Below, one piece after another: positions 1 to 7,897 of a stretch of 20,392 bases of DNA. The position numbers and the translations under genes were made by a program. Source of the DNA: Candidatus Roizmanbacteria bacterium. Lineage in GTDB: Bacteria > Patescibacteriota > Microgenomatia > UBA1406 > GWC2-37-13. Under the pieces are notes generated by a model. The model was given only the letters and a program-made list of their open reading frames with translations, was not told the DNA's origin and did not search any database. Every line of letters begins with the position of its first letter. Within the stretch, counting starts at the first letter, position 1. Location: NCBI GenBank assembly GCA_016206365.1, contig JACQRR010000068.1, forward strand, positions 1 to 20,392, given 5' to 3'.

Positions 1-1221
1 ACACAACATGGTAGATCAGTTGAAGTTACCGAAGATCATAGTGTTTTTATTCTTGATATGAAAAAAGCTGAAATTGTTGCAAAAAGAGCAAAAGAAATTA
101 CTTTAGACGATTTTATTGTTTCGACCAATAATATTCCTAATATAAAAACTATTAAATATATTGACTTACTTGATTATTTCAAAAACCTAAATACTTATGT
201 TTCCAATTTTTCTCAACAAAATTTAAAAAACGTAAAAAATTGGGACTACCGTTGGCAATATAAATCTAGAAATTCCTTACCTATAAAATATTTAACATAT
301 CACAATCTTAATAAAGAAAATCTTCTAATAGGAATTCCACAGTCTAAAAAAATACCCGCAAGAATAATAATAAATGAGGAATTATGCCGGTTAATCGGTT
401 ATTTTATCGCTGAAGGATCATATTTAAACGGATTAATTTTCTCATTTAATAGTAAAGAAAAAGATTTAATTGATGATGTTATTAATATAATAAAAAGCCA
501 ATTTAATTTAGAATCAACCATAATTAATTTAAGAGATTCTTCTATTAATATTGAAGTTTCATCAAAAAACCTTGAGATTGTATTTAGAGAAATATTTGAA
601 ATAAAAAAAGGTGCAAAAAATAAAAGGATTCCTTGGTTTTTATATCATACCAGTGATGAATGTGTTAAATCATTTGTCTATGGATATACAAGAGGTGATG
701 GCTCAATAAAAATATTAAAAGATAATACTGATAGAATTGATGTAACAAGCGTCTCAAAAGAATTACTTAATGATTTTCAATATCTTTTATCAAGAATTGG
801 GATTAGTGCTTCTTTTTATCGGAGAAATAAAGCCAATAGGAATAAATTAATAAAACAAGCAATAACCTCCAATTATGAAAATTATTCTCTATGTTTTGGC
901 GGATATGGATATAAAAATAAGACTATTATTAAACAGAACTTAAAAGAAAGAAATAATTTTGTCGACCAAATTCCTTTACTCCCAATTTTTAGGAAATATA
1001 TAAGTATCAGTAAAAATCAGCAAGTAATATCTAAAAAAAGACTTAAAAAATATCTAGATCCAAACTCTAAACTTTACACATTGGTAGCTAGTAATTTGTC
1101 TTATTTAAAAGTTAGAAAAATTGAAGAAATAAATTACGATAAAGATCAATATGTTTATGATTTTTCCGTTCCTAATAAAGAAAATTTCTATGGAGGTTTT
1201 CTAGGTATGTTTTTGCATAAT
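1..1221 (+). mobile_element. LAGLIDADG homing-endonuclease intein inside rfbH (N-terminal block A missing)
   Basis: 407 intein residues are visible. Splicing block B is at 10-54, with the TxxH motif as Thr (28-30) and His (37-39). Two LAGLIDADG helices follow: LIGYFIAEG at 391-417 and VYGYTRGDG at 676-702. Each keeps the acidic residue (Glu, Asp) needed for metal-dependent DNA cleavage. Block F (YVYDFSVPNKENFYGG) leads into block G, which ends in the His-Asn pair at 1216-1221, followed by Thr as the +1 nucleophile. The splicing and endonuclease motifs in view look intact, so this may be an active full-size intein. The first residue (usually Cys or Ser) lies upstream. The intein is markedly AT-rich: 11 of 60 bases are G+C at 421-480, against 31 of 60 just after the junction at 1261-1320. 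That fits separate acquisition, although the conserved C-extein core may also be unusually GC-rich. Confidence 0.9.
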
Positions 1222-1869
1222 ACCATGGGTGAGGGAGGAGCCGTTATAACAAACAATCCACTTATTCACATGGCGATTCGACAGTTCCGCGATTGGGGAC
1301 GCGATTGTTGGTGTGATACGGGAAAAGACGATACTTGTCGTAGGCGGTTCGGTTGGAAACTGGGAGATCTGCCTTTTGGCTATGACCACAAATATAGTTA
1401 TTCTCAAATTGGTTTTAACTTAAAGCTCACTGATTTTCAAGCGGCAATAGGAGTCGCACAACTTAAAAAACTTCCCTACTTCATAAAAAAGAGAAAAGAA
1501 AATTTTAAAAAATATTATGATTTTTTTAATAAACTTAAAACGTATTTTATTTTATTGAAGACTTATCCTAAGGAGGATCCATGTTGGTTTGGTTTTCCGA
1601 TTGTGGTGAGAAATGGCGCACCTTTTAGCAGAAATCAGTTGACTGAATATTTAGAAGCCAATAAAATCGGAACCCGCAATGTTTTTTCTGGTAATTTGCT
1701 TAAGCACCCAGCTTATAAAGATATAAATTGCAAGATCGTGGGAAAATTAAAAAACGCTGATCATATTCTCAACGGAGCCTTTTGGATAGGAGTCTTCCCA
1801 GAAATTGACAATGCTAGGATTAATTACGTTAAGTCAATAGTCGAGAGATTTCTTAATAAATATTCTTAA
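1..1869 (+). CDS. rfbH: RfbH-type CDP-4-keto-6-deoxyglucose-3-dehydrase (E1) with in-frame intein; 5' end outside window
   Basis: The frame is already open at base 1, so the ATG at 58 is internal to an intein and not a start. After the intein, the host protein resumes at Thr 1222-1224 and runs 215 residues to TAA. That part has the RfbH/E1 signature: TMGEGGAV, then RDWGRDCWC, a Cys-rich loop ending in CRRRFGW, YDHKYSYSQIGFNLK and TDFQAAIG. RfbH is a DegT-fold, PMP-dependent enzyme that, with an iron-sulfur reductase partner, removes the C3 hydroxyl of CDP-4-keto-6-deoxyglucose. In the family the lysine that binds PLP is replaced by His, just before TMGEGG; that residue lies in the N-extein, outside the window. 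Neither the N-extein nor the start can be seen. The gene ends 10 bp from the convergent NeuB-like gene. Function depends on splicing of the intein. The family call for the C-extein is strong. Confidence 0.88.
   Translation, partial: TQHGRSVEVTEDHSVFILDMKKAEIVAKRAKEITLDDFIVSTNNIPNIKTIKYIDLLDYFKNLNTYVSNFSQQNLKNVKNWDYRWQYKSRNSLPIKYLTYHNLNKENLLIGIPQSKKIPARIIINEELCRLIGYFIAEGSYLNGLIFSFNSKEKDLIDDVINIIKSQFNLESTIINLRDSSINIEVSSKNLEIVFREIFEIKKGAKNKRIPWFLYHTSDECVKSFVYGYTRGDGSIKILKDNTDRIDVTSVSKELLNDFQYLLSRIGISASFYRRNKANRNKLIKQAITSNYENYSLCFGGYGYKNKTIIKQNLKERNNFVDQIPLLPIFRKYISISKNQQVISKKRLKKYLDPNSKLYTLVASNLSYLKVRKIEEINYDKDQYVYDFSVPNKENFYGGFLGMFLHNTMGEGGAVITNNPLIHMAIRQFRDWGRDCWCDTGKDDTCRRRFGWKLGDLPFGYDHKYSYSQIGFNLKLTDFQAAIGVAQLKKLPYFIKKRKENFKKYYDFFNKLKTYFILLKTYPKEDPCWFGFPIVVRNGAPFSRNQLTEYLEANKIGTRNVFSGNLLKHPAYKDINCKIVGKLKNADHILNGAFWIGVFPEIDNARINYVKSIVERFLNKYS
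1216..1224 (+). other. Intein C-terminal splice junction (His-Asn / Thr)
   Basis: Codons CAT-AAT encode the intein's terminal His-Asn; ACC encodes the +1 Thr of the C-extein. Asn cyclisation would release the intein here. The junction falls in the cofactor-contacting loop, in family proteins of the form His-His-Ile-Thr-Met-Gly-Glu-Gly-Gly, so splicing must be exact for the dehydrase to work. Confidence 0.88.
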
Positions 1870-1879
1870 AAAGATAATA

Positions 1880-3082
1880 TCAAGAAATAGCTGGAGCTGG
1901 CGGATGGTGTTCTTTTGCAGATCTTCTTGATTTTTGACCATTTCCTTTCTGCCAAGGATATAGTTTATCCGATGCTTTTAAGTGTTTTGGAGGATTGGGA
2001 TCTACCCCGCGATTATAGATGTGTTTTTTTAAAATATCATTATAAGCATAAGGACTATCAATCATATCGATAAACAGCGGTCTATCTTTTTTGACTGCCT
2101 TTATTAATACCTCGCCAGACATAATTTCCCTACTTGATAGTTGTCCTTTCAGAAGCGGAATCGCCAGATAGACTTCGTCACCCGTGATGATATGTCCTAT
2201 CGGTAAATCCCTCTTTACATAGACACCTCTTACTGTTTCATCGAGATACTGGATTTCTTTTAATGGCGGGACGCGTTTCATCTCTGTAGACCCTCCACAC
2301 ATCTCTTTGGCTTTCCAATAGGCTTTAAACCAACTGTCAATCTGTTGTGGTGATGAACAGTATGGTGAAACAGGGATACCGTCTTTATCAATATCAATAT
2401 GTCTTTCAAAGGTCCTTGCTCCCTTAGCATAAGCAATTATCATAGATGATTCCCAATTGTGATATTCATGTGTGGAAAGACCAATTACATGCCCAGGATA
2501 CCTTTCTTTTAGAAAATCGATTTGGTTTAGTTCTAGTTCTCCGTCTTCAGAGGGATAGATAGAAACACAGTGATTGAGCGCAAGGGGAATATTTCTGTTT
2601 TCAAAAAACTTGACCAGATCATCCATATCTTTTAAAGATGAACCACCCGTTGAGGCGATAACCGGCTTTTTTGTTTTGGCAATTTTTTCTATTAAAAACC
2701 AGTCGTTTAATTCAGAACTGGCTAATTTTATTACTTCAATACCGAGTTCGACACATTGATCAACAGATCTTTCATCAAAGGGTGACGACATTGGAATACA
2801 GCCGCTTTTTCTTGTTGCCTCGACGAGAGTAGCATACTGATTGTTGGTCAACTGAGTGGCAAGTGTTTTTTTTATGTATCTAACATCTACTCTCTGGTGG
2901 TAATCTTTATGAATAAGAGTTTCAACATCTCTAAACTGGAATTTAATTGCAGCTCTTACGCTATTGAAGCGAACAATCTTTGAAAAATCGCTTATTATTT
3001 TTAGACCTCTGTTTACATCACCCCAGTGGTTGTTTGCAATCTCGAGAACAAAAAGATCTTCGAAAATTTTGTTTTGGTTCAT
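1880..3082 (-). CDS. NeuB-like N-acetylneuraminate/nonulosonate synthase family protein
   Basis: A 400-residue protein of the sialic acid synthase family, which condenses phosphoenolpyruvate with a hexosamine-type sugar to give a nine-carbon keto acid. Visible family features are LEIANNHWGD (13-22), KFQ (47-49), SSPFDERSVD (99-108), KLASSEL (119-125), the metal-ligand histidines H171 (NHCVSIYPS) and H205 (GLSTHEYH), and the FERHID segment (225-230). A C-terminal antifreeze-like SAF domain spans about 285-340. About 60 residues beyond SAF, ending in a basic and Pro-rich tail, are not typical and I cannot assign them. The frame could extend to a TTG at 3127, but homologues start close to the EIxNNH motif, so I chose the ATG at 3082. 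It follows the HAD gene in the same direction. No CMP-sugar synthetase is present, so whether the product is sialic acid, legionaminate or another sugar is open. Confidence 0.83.
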   Translation of the reverse strand: MNQNKIFEDLFVLEIANNHWGDVNRGLKIISDFSKIVRFNSVRAAIKFQFRDVETLIHKDYHQRVDVRYIKKTLATQLTNNQYATLVEATRKSGCIPMSSPFDERSVDQCVELGIEVIKLASSELNDWFLIEKIAKTKKPVIASTGGSSLKDMDDLVKFFENRNIPLALNHCVSIYPSEDGELELNQIDFLKERYPGHVIGLSTHEYHNWESSMIIAYAKGARTFERHIDIDKDGIPVSPYCSSPQQIDSWFKAYWKAKEMCGGSTEMKRVPPLKEIQYLDETVRGVYVKRDLPIGHIITGDEVYLAIPLLKGQLSSREIMSGEVLIKAVKKDRPLFIDMIDSPYAYNDILKKHIYNRGVDPNPPKHLKASDKLYPWQKGNGQKSRRSAKEHHPPAPAIS

Positions 3083-3143
3083 GGAAGTAAATAGCAAAAT
3101 AGTAGTAAATCTTGCTTTAAAAATCAATAGGAATATCTATCTC

Positions 3144-4076
3144 TTATTGTATCAAGAAATCGATCGCCTGGTGTACGCAGCCTATGGGAGAATTTGATGC
3201 TCCAGGTAAAAGGAAAGGAGGAGCTGCTGGATCTGCTTTTTTTTGACAAAAATCTACAGCATTGGTGAAACTAAAAGGAAAACTTGTTAATAGCCCCCGA
3301 TCGTTTCCTTCGGGCAAATCACCAAAGGTGGCCACCTGCTCAAGTTTAATCCGAAGTAAATTGGTAACTGTTTTTACCGCCGTCACTTTTCCATCTTCAC
3401 GTAGCTTTTTGACAATGTGAATATCAACATCCCCCACTATTACCTGAAACTTGTTAGGATATTTTCTCTCTAAAGTATCTGACAGATCTGAAATTAAAGA
3501 CTCATTTCTTTTCTCGTTTAATAGTTTAACTAATCCAACCTTAGCTTTTTCAGTAAAAACACGACCTTTATATTTACGACATTGTTCGAAAAATTTAGTA
3601 GGTATAAAACCATCCCAGTTTTGAGATATTATTTTACGGTAGGCTTCCAATCCTTTAATGTGTAGGGCATTAGGCTGAATATTTAATTTTTCTACAATAT
3701 CATCATAAAGCTCTAAAATAGACTTAATATCTTTAGACGTGAGACCATGATCGTAGATTGGATTAGGTTGACCATTGGTAAGTTCGTAAAGCATTCTTCC
3801 ATTTCCTTCAGCTAAAAAAAATCTACTTCTTAAAGATTGCCTCGCACTTTGTGAAAAATGAGGTAGAAAAGTTCTGATGGCAGTAGCCCCTCTGGCAGTG
3901 GTTATAATGATGGTATAGCGTGTGAGTGTTTTTTTTATTAATTCAATGGCGCGGTTGTCTGTAAAATCCGGATAATATCTGCTTCTTAAAGTTTCATCAT
4001 AATCAGCGGCAATAAGTCCTAACTTTGGTTTTACTTCCTCAAGATTCTGTTGGCCAAGTTTTTCCAGGTAGTTCAT
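3144..4076 (-). CDS. HAD-superfamily (Cof/HAD-IIB-like) phosphatase
   Basis: A 310-residue soluble hydrolase with the four HAD motifs in order: motif I DYDET (25-29, nucleophile D25 and acid D27), motif II IITTARG (57-63), the motif III lysine near K235, and motif IV FGDLPEGND (251-259) for Mg. The long insert between motifs II and III is a C2-type cap, as in sugar-phosphate phosphatases. It is followed by the NeuB-like gene (62 bp to the chosen ATG). This pairing suggests dephosphorylation of a sugar phosphate in the same pathway, for example a nonulosonate 9-phosphate, but the sequence alone does not fix the substrate. The Ala/Pro-rich stretch near the C-terminus is outside the conserved fold. 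Confidence 0.8.
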   Translation of the reverse strand: MNYLEKLGQQNLEEVKPKLGLIAADYDETLRSRYYPDFTDNRAIELIKKTLTRYTIIITTARGATAIRTFLPHFSQSARQSLRSRFFLAEGNGRMLYELTNGQPNPIYDHGLTSKDIKSILELYDDIVEKLNIQPNALHIKGLEAYRKIISQNWDGFIPTKFFEQCRKYKGRVFTEKAKVGLVKLLNEKRNESLISDLSDTLERKYPNKFQVIVGDVDIHIVKKLREDGKVTAVKTVTNLLRIKLEQVATFGDLPEGNDRGLLTSFPFSFTNAVDFCQKKADPAAPPFLLPGASNSPIGCVHQAIDFLIQ

Positions 4077-4130
4077 ATTGCTTTTTCTACTTTTATATTA
4101 TAGTATTTCAAATATTTCAGTAAGCAGATC
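4077..4130. promoter_or_regulatory. Divergent intergenic spacer, probable promoter region
   Basis: The 54 bp between the divergent HAD and ThDP-enzyme starts must hold at least part of both promoters. On the minus strand a perfect TATAAT lies at 4102-4097, about 20 nt from the HAD ATG. On the plus strand TATATT (4094-4099) or TATAGT (4099-4104) could serve the ThDP-enzyme run. No convincing -35 hexamer is visible for either. Confidence 0.35.
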
Positions 4131-5954
4131 ATGAAAAATAAAATTAAGGTTTCCGATTATATTGTTAGATTTATTGAAAAAATTGGGGTTGAGTATGTCT
4201 TTCTTATCTCTGGCGGCGGCTGTATTCATCTTATCGATTCGGTTGGCAAAGCAAAAAAAATAAAGTTCGTCTGCAATCATCACGAGCAAGCCTGCGCAAT
4301 TGCGGCGGAGGGCTACGCAAGGATTACCGGTAAAATCGGAACGTGTATTGTTACAACAGGTCCGGGAGCAACTAATGCAGTGACTGGAGTCATGGGGGCA
4401 TGGTTAGATTCTGTGCCGATGTTGATAATTTCAGGACAGATCAGACGAGAAACAATCGGTGCTGGCAAAAGGCTTCGACAGCTTGGCGATCAGGAGATCA
4501 ACATTGTTGACATCGTGAAGCCAATTACCAAGTATGCAGTGATGGTGAAAGATCCTTACGATATTCGCTACCACCTAGAGAAAGCCACATACTTGGCGTC
4601 CCACGGAAGACCCGGCCCTGTCTGGATAGACATTCCACTTGATATTCAAGGTTCATACATCGATGAAAAAAAATTAAAAAAATTTAACACTTCCGAAGTA
4701 AAACTTCCCTTCGAAACTGATAAGAAAAAATTGAGAAAAGTTGTTTCGTTGGTTATCGAGAAATTGAAGGGTTCAAAACGACCGGTTCTTTTTGCTGGGA
4801 ACGGCGTTCGTTATGCAGGAGCAGCAGATCGACTTATGGAAATGATAAGACTGCTAAAAATCCCTGTTCTTACAGGATTTGCCAGCCTTGATCTGGTCTC
4901 TCCCAAAAATCCCTATTCGGCGGGTAAACCGGGAACGATCGGACAGCGAGGAGCTAATTTCACTTTGCAAAATTCCGACTTTCTACTGATTATTGGAGCG
5001 CGCTTGAATATTAGGATAATAGGCTACAATTTCCCAAGTTTTGCCCGAGCCGCCTATAAAATCATGGTAGATGTAGATAAAGAAGAGATGAAAAAAAGAA
5101 CTCTCAAGATAGATTTGCCATTAAACTTCGACGCAAAAGATTTCATCGATGAAATGATCAGACAATTAAAAATCAAGCAGCTAAGATTGAATACATCAGA
5201 GTGGCTGGAAAAAATCAAATATTGGCAAAAAAAATATAAAACTGTATTGCCAGAGTACTGGAAAGAAAAAGAATACGTTAATCCTTACTGTTTTATCGAA
5301 ACGCTGTCTAAGTTTATGGGATCGAAAGATGTGTTGGGATTAGCAGATGCGACGGCTTCTATTTGCACCTATCAGGCTCTAGATTTTCCCCAAGGCGCTC
5401 GCGTTTTGACTAGCTCCGGATCGGCCCCGATGGGTTATGGTTTACCTGCCTCTATTGGAGCCTGCTTTGCTCGCGGAAAGAAAAAAACAATTTGTCTTGA
5501 GGGTGACGGGAGTATTCAAGTCAACATACAAGAACTTGAGACTTTAATTAATCACAAATTACCGATTAAATTATTTCTTTATAGTAACGGAGGGTATGTT
5601 TCAATTCGATTGACACAAAAAGGTTTATTTGAAGGAAGAATTGTTGCCTCAAGTCAAGACAGCGGCGTTGGAATCCCTAATATGCTAAAAATTGCCAAAG
5701 CCTACGGTTTCAAAACAGAAAGGATCAACAATCATGCCGAAATGGAGAGAAAAATAAAAAAAGTTTTATCCACTCCTGGTCCAGTATTTTGTGAAGTTAT
5801 GGTATCGCCTGATCAGGGCTTTTGGCCTAAAGCCGCATCAATGAAATTGCCAGATGGTTCGTTTGTCTCACGTCCTCTGGAGGATATGGCGCCATTTTTA
5901 TCGCGAGAGGAATTAAAGGAAAATATGTTGATTCCTCTCTGGAATAAGGTATAG
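4131..5954 (+). CDS. ThDP-dependent acetolactate-synthase-like enzyme (YerE-like candidate)
   Basis: 607 residues with the three-domain layout of the acetohydroxyacid synthase/pyruvate-oxidase family. The N-terminal PYR domain carries the catalytic glutamate E52 in NHHEQACAIAAEGYAR and the GPGATNAVTGV loop. The middle nucleotide-binding domain (about 190-340) contains LFAGNGVRYAG and SDFLLIIGARLN. The C-terminal PP domain has the ThDP/Mg motif GDG (458-460) closing at N486. These enzymes decarboxylate a 2-keto acid, commonly pyruvate, and add the resulting two-carbon unit to an acceptor. No small regulatory (IlvN-like) gene follows, and the neighbours are sugar-modifying, so a role in nucleotide-sugar branching fits better than amino-acid synthesis. 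YerE, which adds a two-carbon branch to a CDP-3,6-dideoxy-4-ketohexose, is the closest functional model. That role is inference; the fold assignment is firm. Confidence 0.87.
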   Translation: MKNKIKVSDYIVRFIEKIGVEYVFLISGGGCIHLIDSVGKAKKIKFVCNHHEQACAIAAEGYARITGKIGTCIVTTGPGATNAVTGVMGAWLDSVPMLIISGQIRRETIGAGKRLRQLGDQEINIVDIVKPITKYAVMVKDPYDIRYHLEKATYLASHGRPGPVWIDIPLDIQGSYIDEKKLKKFNTSEVKLPFETDKKKLRKVVSLVIEKLKGSKRPVLFAGNGVRYAGAADRLMEMIRLLKIPVLTGFASLDLVSPKNPYSAGKPGTIGQRGANFTLQNSDFLLIIGARLNIRIIGYNFPSFARAAYKIMVDVDKEEMKKRTLKIDLPLNFDAKDFIDEMIRQLKIKQLRLNTSEWLEKIKYWQKKYKTVLPEYWKEKEYVNPYCFIETLSKFMGSKDVLGLADATASICTYQALDFPQGARVLTSSGSAPMGYGLPASIGACFARGKKKTICLEGDGSIQVNIQELETLINHKLPIKLFLYSNGGYVSIRLTQKGLFEGRIVASSQDSGVGIPNMLKIAKAYGFKTERINNHAEMERKIKKVLSTPGPVFCEVMVSPDQGFWPKAASMKLPDGSFVSRPLEDMAPFLSREELKENMLIPLWNKV

Positions 5955-5963
5955 TAATAAGGT

Positions 5964-6833
5964 ATGAAAAAGAAGGTTCTCATCCTTGGCTCGTCTGGAT
6001 TTATCGGAAAAAATCTATCGGAGGCATTTAAAAACAAATATTATCTTCTTTCACCCGGTCACTCAGAATTAGATCTTACCGACGAACCGTCTGTATCTTT
6101 TTATTTTCGATCTCATCCGGTTGACGTCGTGATTAATGCCGTAGTGGTTGGCGGAAGTCGAAAGGAAGAAAAAGAAGAAAATGCTTTTAGGAATAATCTT
6201 TTGATGTTTTTTAATATCGTCAACAATAGCAGATATTATAAAAAACTTATTCATTTCGGCTCGGGAGCAGAATATGGCAAAAGAAGACCTCTAATAAAGG
6301 TGAGCGAAGATAATTTTGGTACGCCAATACCCACAGATGATTATGGATTTTTTAAATATGTCTGTTCAAAATACATAGAGCGTTCGGATAAGATAGTTAA
6401 CCTGCGGATTTTTGGACTTTTTGGAAAATATGAAGACTATCGCTATCGTTTTATCTCAAACGCAATCTGCCTAAATCTATTAGGCAGGCCAATCAGCATG
6501 AATCAAAATGTGTTTTTTGATTATGTCTTTATCGATGATTTTACAAAAATTGTTGAACATTTTATAATTCATAAAACAAAAAACAAGTTTTTCAATATTG
6601 GTACTGGAAAGAAAATTGACCTTCTAACTATAGCAGAAAAAATCAACTCCATCGCAGACAAAAAATCCGCAATTATTATCAGAAAGGCCGGGTTGAATAA
6701 TGAATATAGCTGTGATAACAAAAGATTATTAAAAATGCTTAACGAATTTAAATTTACTCCTATTGATGAGGCAATAAGAAAGCTTTATGCCTGGTATAAA
6801 GAAAATTTGCCAACAATAAAGTTGTCCTCATAG
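5964..6833 (+). CDS. NAD(P)-dependent epimerase/dehydratase family sugar reductase (extended SDR)
   Basis: 289 residues. The N-terminal Rossmann motif is GSSGFIG (9-15). The catalytic triad is readable as S100 (HFGSGAEYG), Y127 and K131 (YGFFK). The FFDYVFIDDF segment and the FNIGTG motif are typical of RmlD/GDP-fucose-synthase-like members. An AAGG at 5959-5962 just before the ATG can serve as ribosome binding site. It starts 9 bp after the ThDP-enzyme stop and ends 3 bp before the next gene, so it is co-transcribed. In a yersiniose-like pathway it would reduce the keto group of the two-carbon branch or of the ring, as YerF does; the exact substrate cannot be read from sequence. Confidence 0.82.
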   Translation: MKKKVLILGSSGFIGKNLSEAFKNKYYLLSPGHSELDLTDEPSVSFYFRSHPVDVVINAVVVGGSRKEEKEENAFRNNLLMFFNIVNNSRYYKKLIHFGSGAEYGKRRPLIKVSEDNFGTPIPTDDYGFFKYVCSKYIERSDKIVNLRIFGLFGKYEDYRYRFISNAICLNLLGRPISMNQNVFFDYVFIDDFTKIVEHFIIHKTKNKFFNIGTGKKIDLLTIAEKINSIADKKSAIIIRKAGLNNEYSCDNKRLLKMLNEFKFTPIDEAIRKLYAWYKENLPTIKLSS

Positions 6834-6836
6834 AAT

Positions 6837-7886
6837 ATGACAATGAGAAAATGCCCGATGTGCGAATCTACAGACAGCAAGTTAATCTATAAACAGAAAT
6901 ATTCGGCAAGTTTTAGTCAGCGCATATCTACCTGTTTAAAGTGCGGATTTGTCTTTGTAACAAATGTCAAACAGCAAAAATTTTTCAACAAATTTTATAA
7001 AGATATGTCAATATATGAGCAAACACGGGATGAAGCTTTTCATATCGAATCGGCAAAGATCATCAACGATTACGCAAAAAAAACTGATCGTATCTTAGAT
7101 GTTGGATGCTCTATCGGTCACCTGCTTTATCTTCTTAAGCAGAATAAATACAAGAATTTATCTGGCTTCGATCCTTCTCCCTCATGCTGCTTAGTAGCAA
7201 AAGAAAAATATAATCTTAACATTGGGACAGCAACTATTGATTCGTTTCAACCTAAAAAGAAATATGATTTTATTATTCTGGCGACAGTATTGGAGCATCT
7301 TGTGAATCTATCTGATTCTCTGCAAAAAATTAGATCGATGCATTCAATAAATGGCAAGGTATTTATCAGCGTCCCCAATGCCTCCCAAGCTTACGAGAAA
7401 GTCGAGGAACCTTTTTATGAATTCTCACCCGAGCATATAAATTTTTTTTCAACCTGGTATATCAATAAGTTAATGGAAGGATATACCTGTCTTTACCTTC
7501 GATCCGATCCTGTTGTCATTTATTCGGTCTGGAAAAAAAGCGAAGTTCTAAAAAGTAATATTGAAAGATATATTACAGAATCAAAGACAAAACTTTCAAT
7601 AATTAAAAAAATAATCCAAAGATTGCCTAATAAAATTATCGTTTGGGGCGCAGGAGCATTGACTAAAAGGCTTCTCTACTCGACAAATCTTAAGAAAAAA
7701 ATCTTTAAGTTCGTGGACAAAAATGCTAACTTGGCTGGAACAAAAATTGAGGGTATAGAGGTTTTATCTCCAGATCAACTCGTAAAATACAAAAACCCAA
7801 TCCTCGTATCCTCTTTTAAATTTAAAAAAGAGATTATTGATCAAATTAAGGAAATGGGGTTAAAAAACTCAATAATAACGTTTTAA
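6837..7886 (+). CDS. Sugar C-methyltransferase-like protein with N-terminal zinc ribbon
   Basis: 349 residues in three parts. First, a zinc-ribbon-like start with CPMC (6-9) and CLKC (33-36). Second, a class I SAM-binding fold with ILDVGCSIGH (86-95) and a FILATVLEHL acidic-loop segment. Third, a C-terminal Rossmann-like module (266-349) beginning KIIVWGAGALTKR. This order matches the TylC3/TcaB9-type deoxysugar C-methyltransferases, although at 349 residues it is shorter than their usual 400 or so, so some catalytic-region elements may be missing. A second ATG at 6843 is an alternative start. It is tightly packed between the SDR and FkbM genes. The likely job is methylating a keto-deoxysugar nucleotide made nearby; an O-methyltransferase is the main alternative. 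Confidence 0.78.
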   Translation: MTMRKCPMCESTDSKLIYKQKYSASFSQRISTCLKCGFVFVTNVKQQKFFNKFYKDMSIYEQTRDEAFHIESAKIINDYAKKTDRILDVGCSIGHLLYLLKQNKYKNLSGFDPSPSCCLVAKEKYNLNIGTATIDSFQPKKKYDFIILATVLEHLVNLSDSLQKIRSMHSINGKVFISVPNASQAYEKVEEPFYEFSPEHINFFSTWYINKLMEGYTCLYLRSDPVVIYSVWKKSEVLKSNIERYITESKTKLSIIKKIIQRLPNKIIVWGAGALTKRLLYSTNLKKKIFKFVDKNANLAGTKIEGIEVLSPDQLVKYKNPILVSSFKFKKEIIDQIKEMGLKNSIITF

Positions 7887-7897
7887 TTACAAAGAAG

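Noticed and set aside
58..60. ATG at 58 as the start of a 603-residue protein
   Set aside because: The same frame is open to base 1 and encodes intein block B (TxxH at 28-39) before this ATG, so the true start is outside the window.
3083..3127. TTG start adding 15 residues to the NeuB-like protein
   Set aside because: The extra residues are hydrophobic and unlike family N-termini, and no good ribosome binding site precedes the TTG. The ATG at 3082 fits homologues better.
4131..5954. Housekeeping acetolactate synthase (ilvB)
   Set aside because: No ilvN or ilvC neighbour, and the gene is embedded in a sugar-modification run; kept as the fallback, not the main call.
5943..5965. 10-bp direct repeat AATAAGGTAT on both sides of the ThDP-enzyme stop
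   Set aside because: Short and AT-rich; the second copy contains the likely ribosome binding site of the SDR. Probably chance or a small local duplication.
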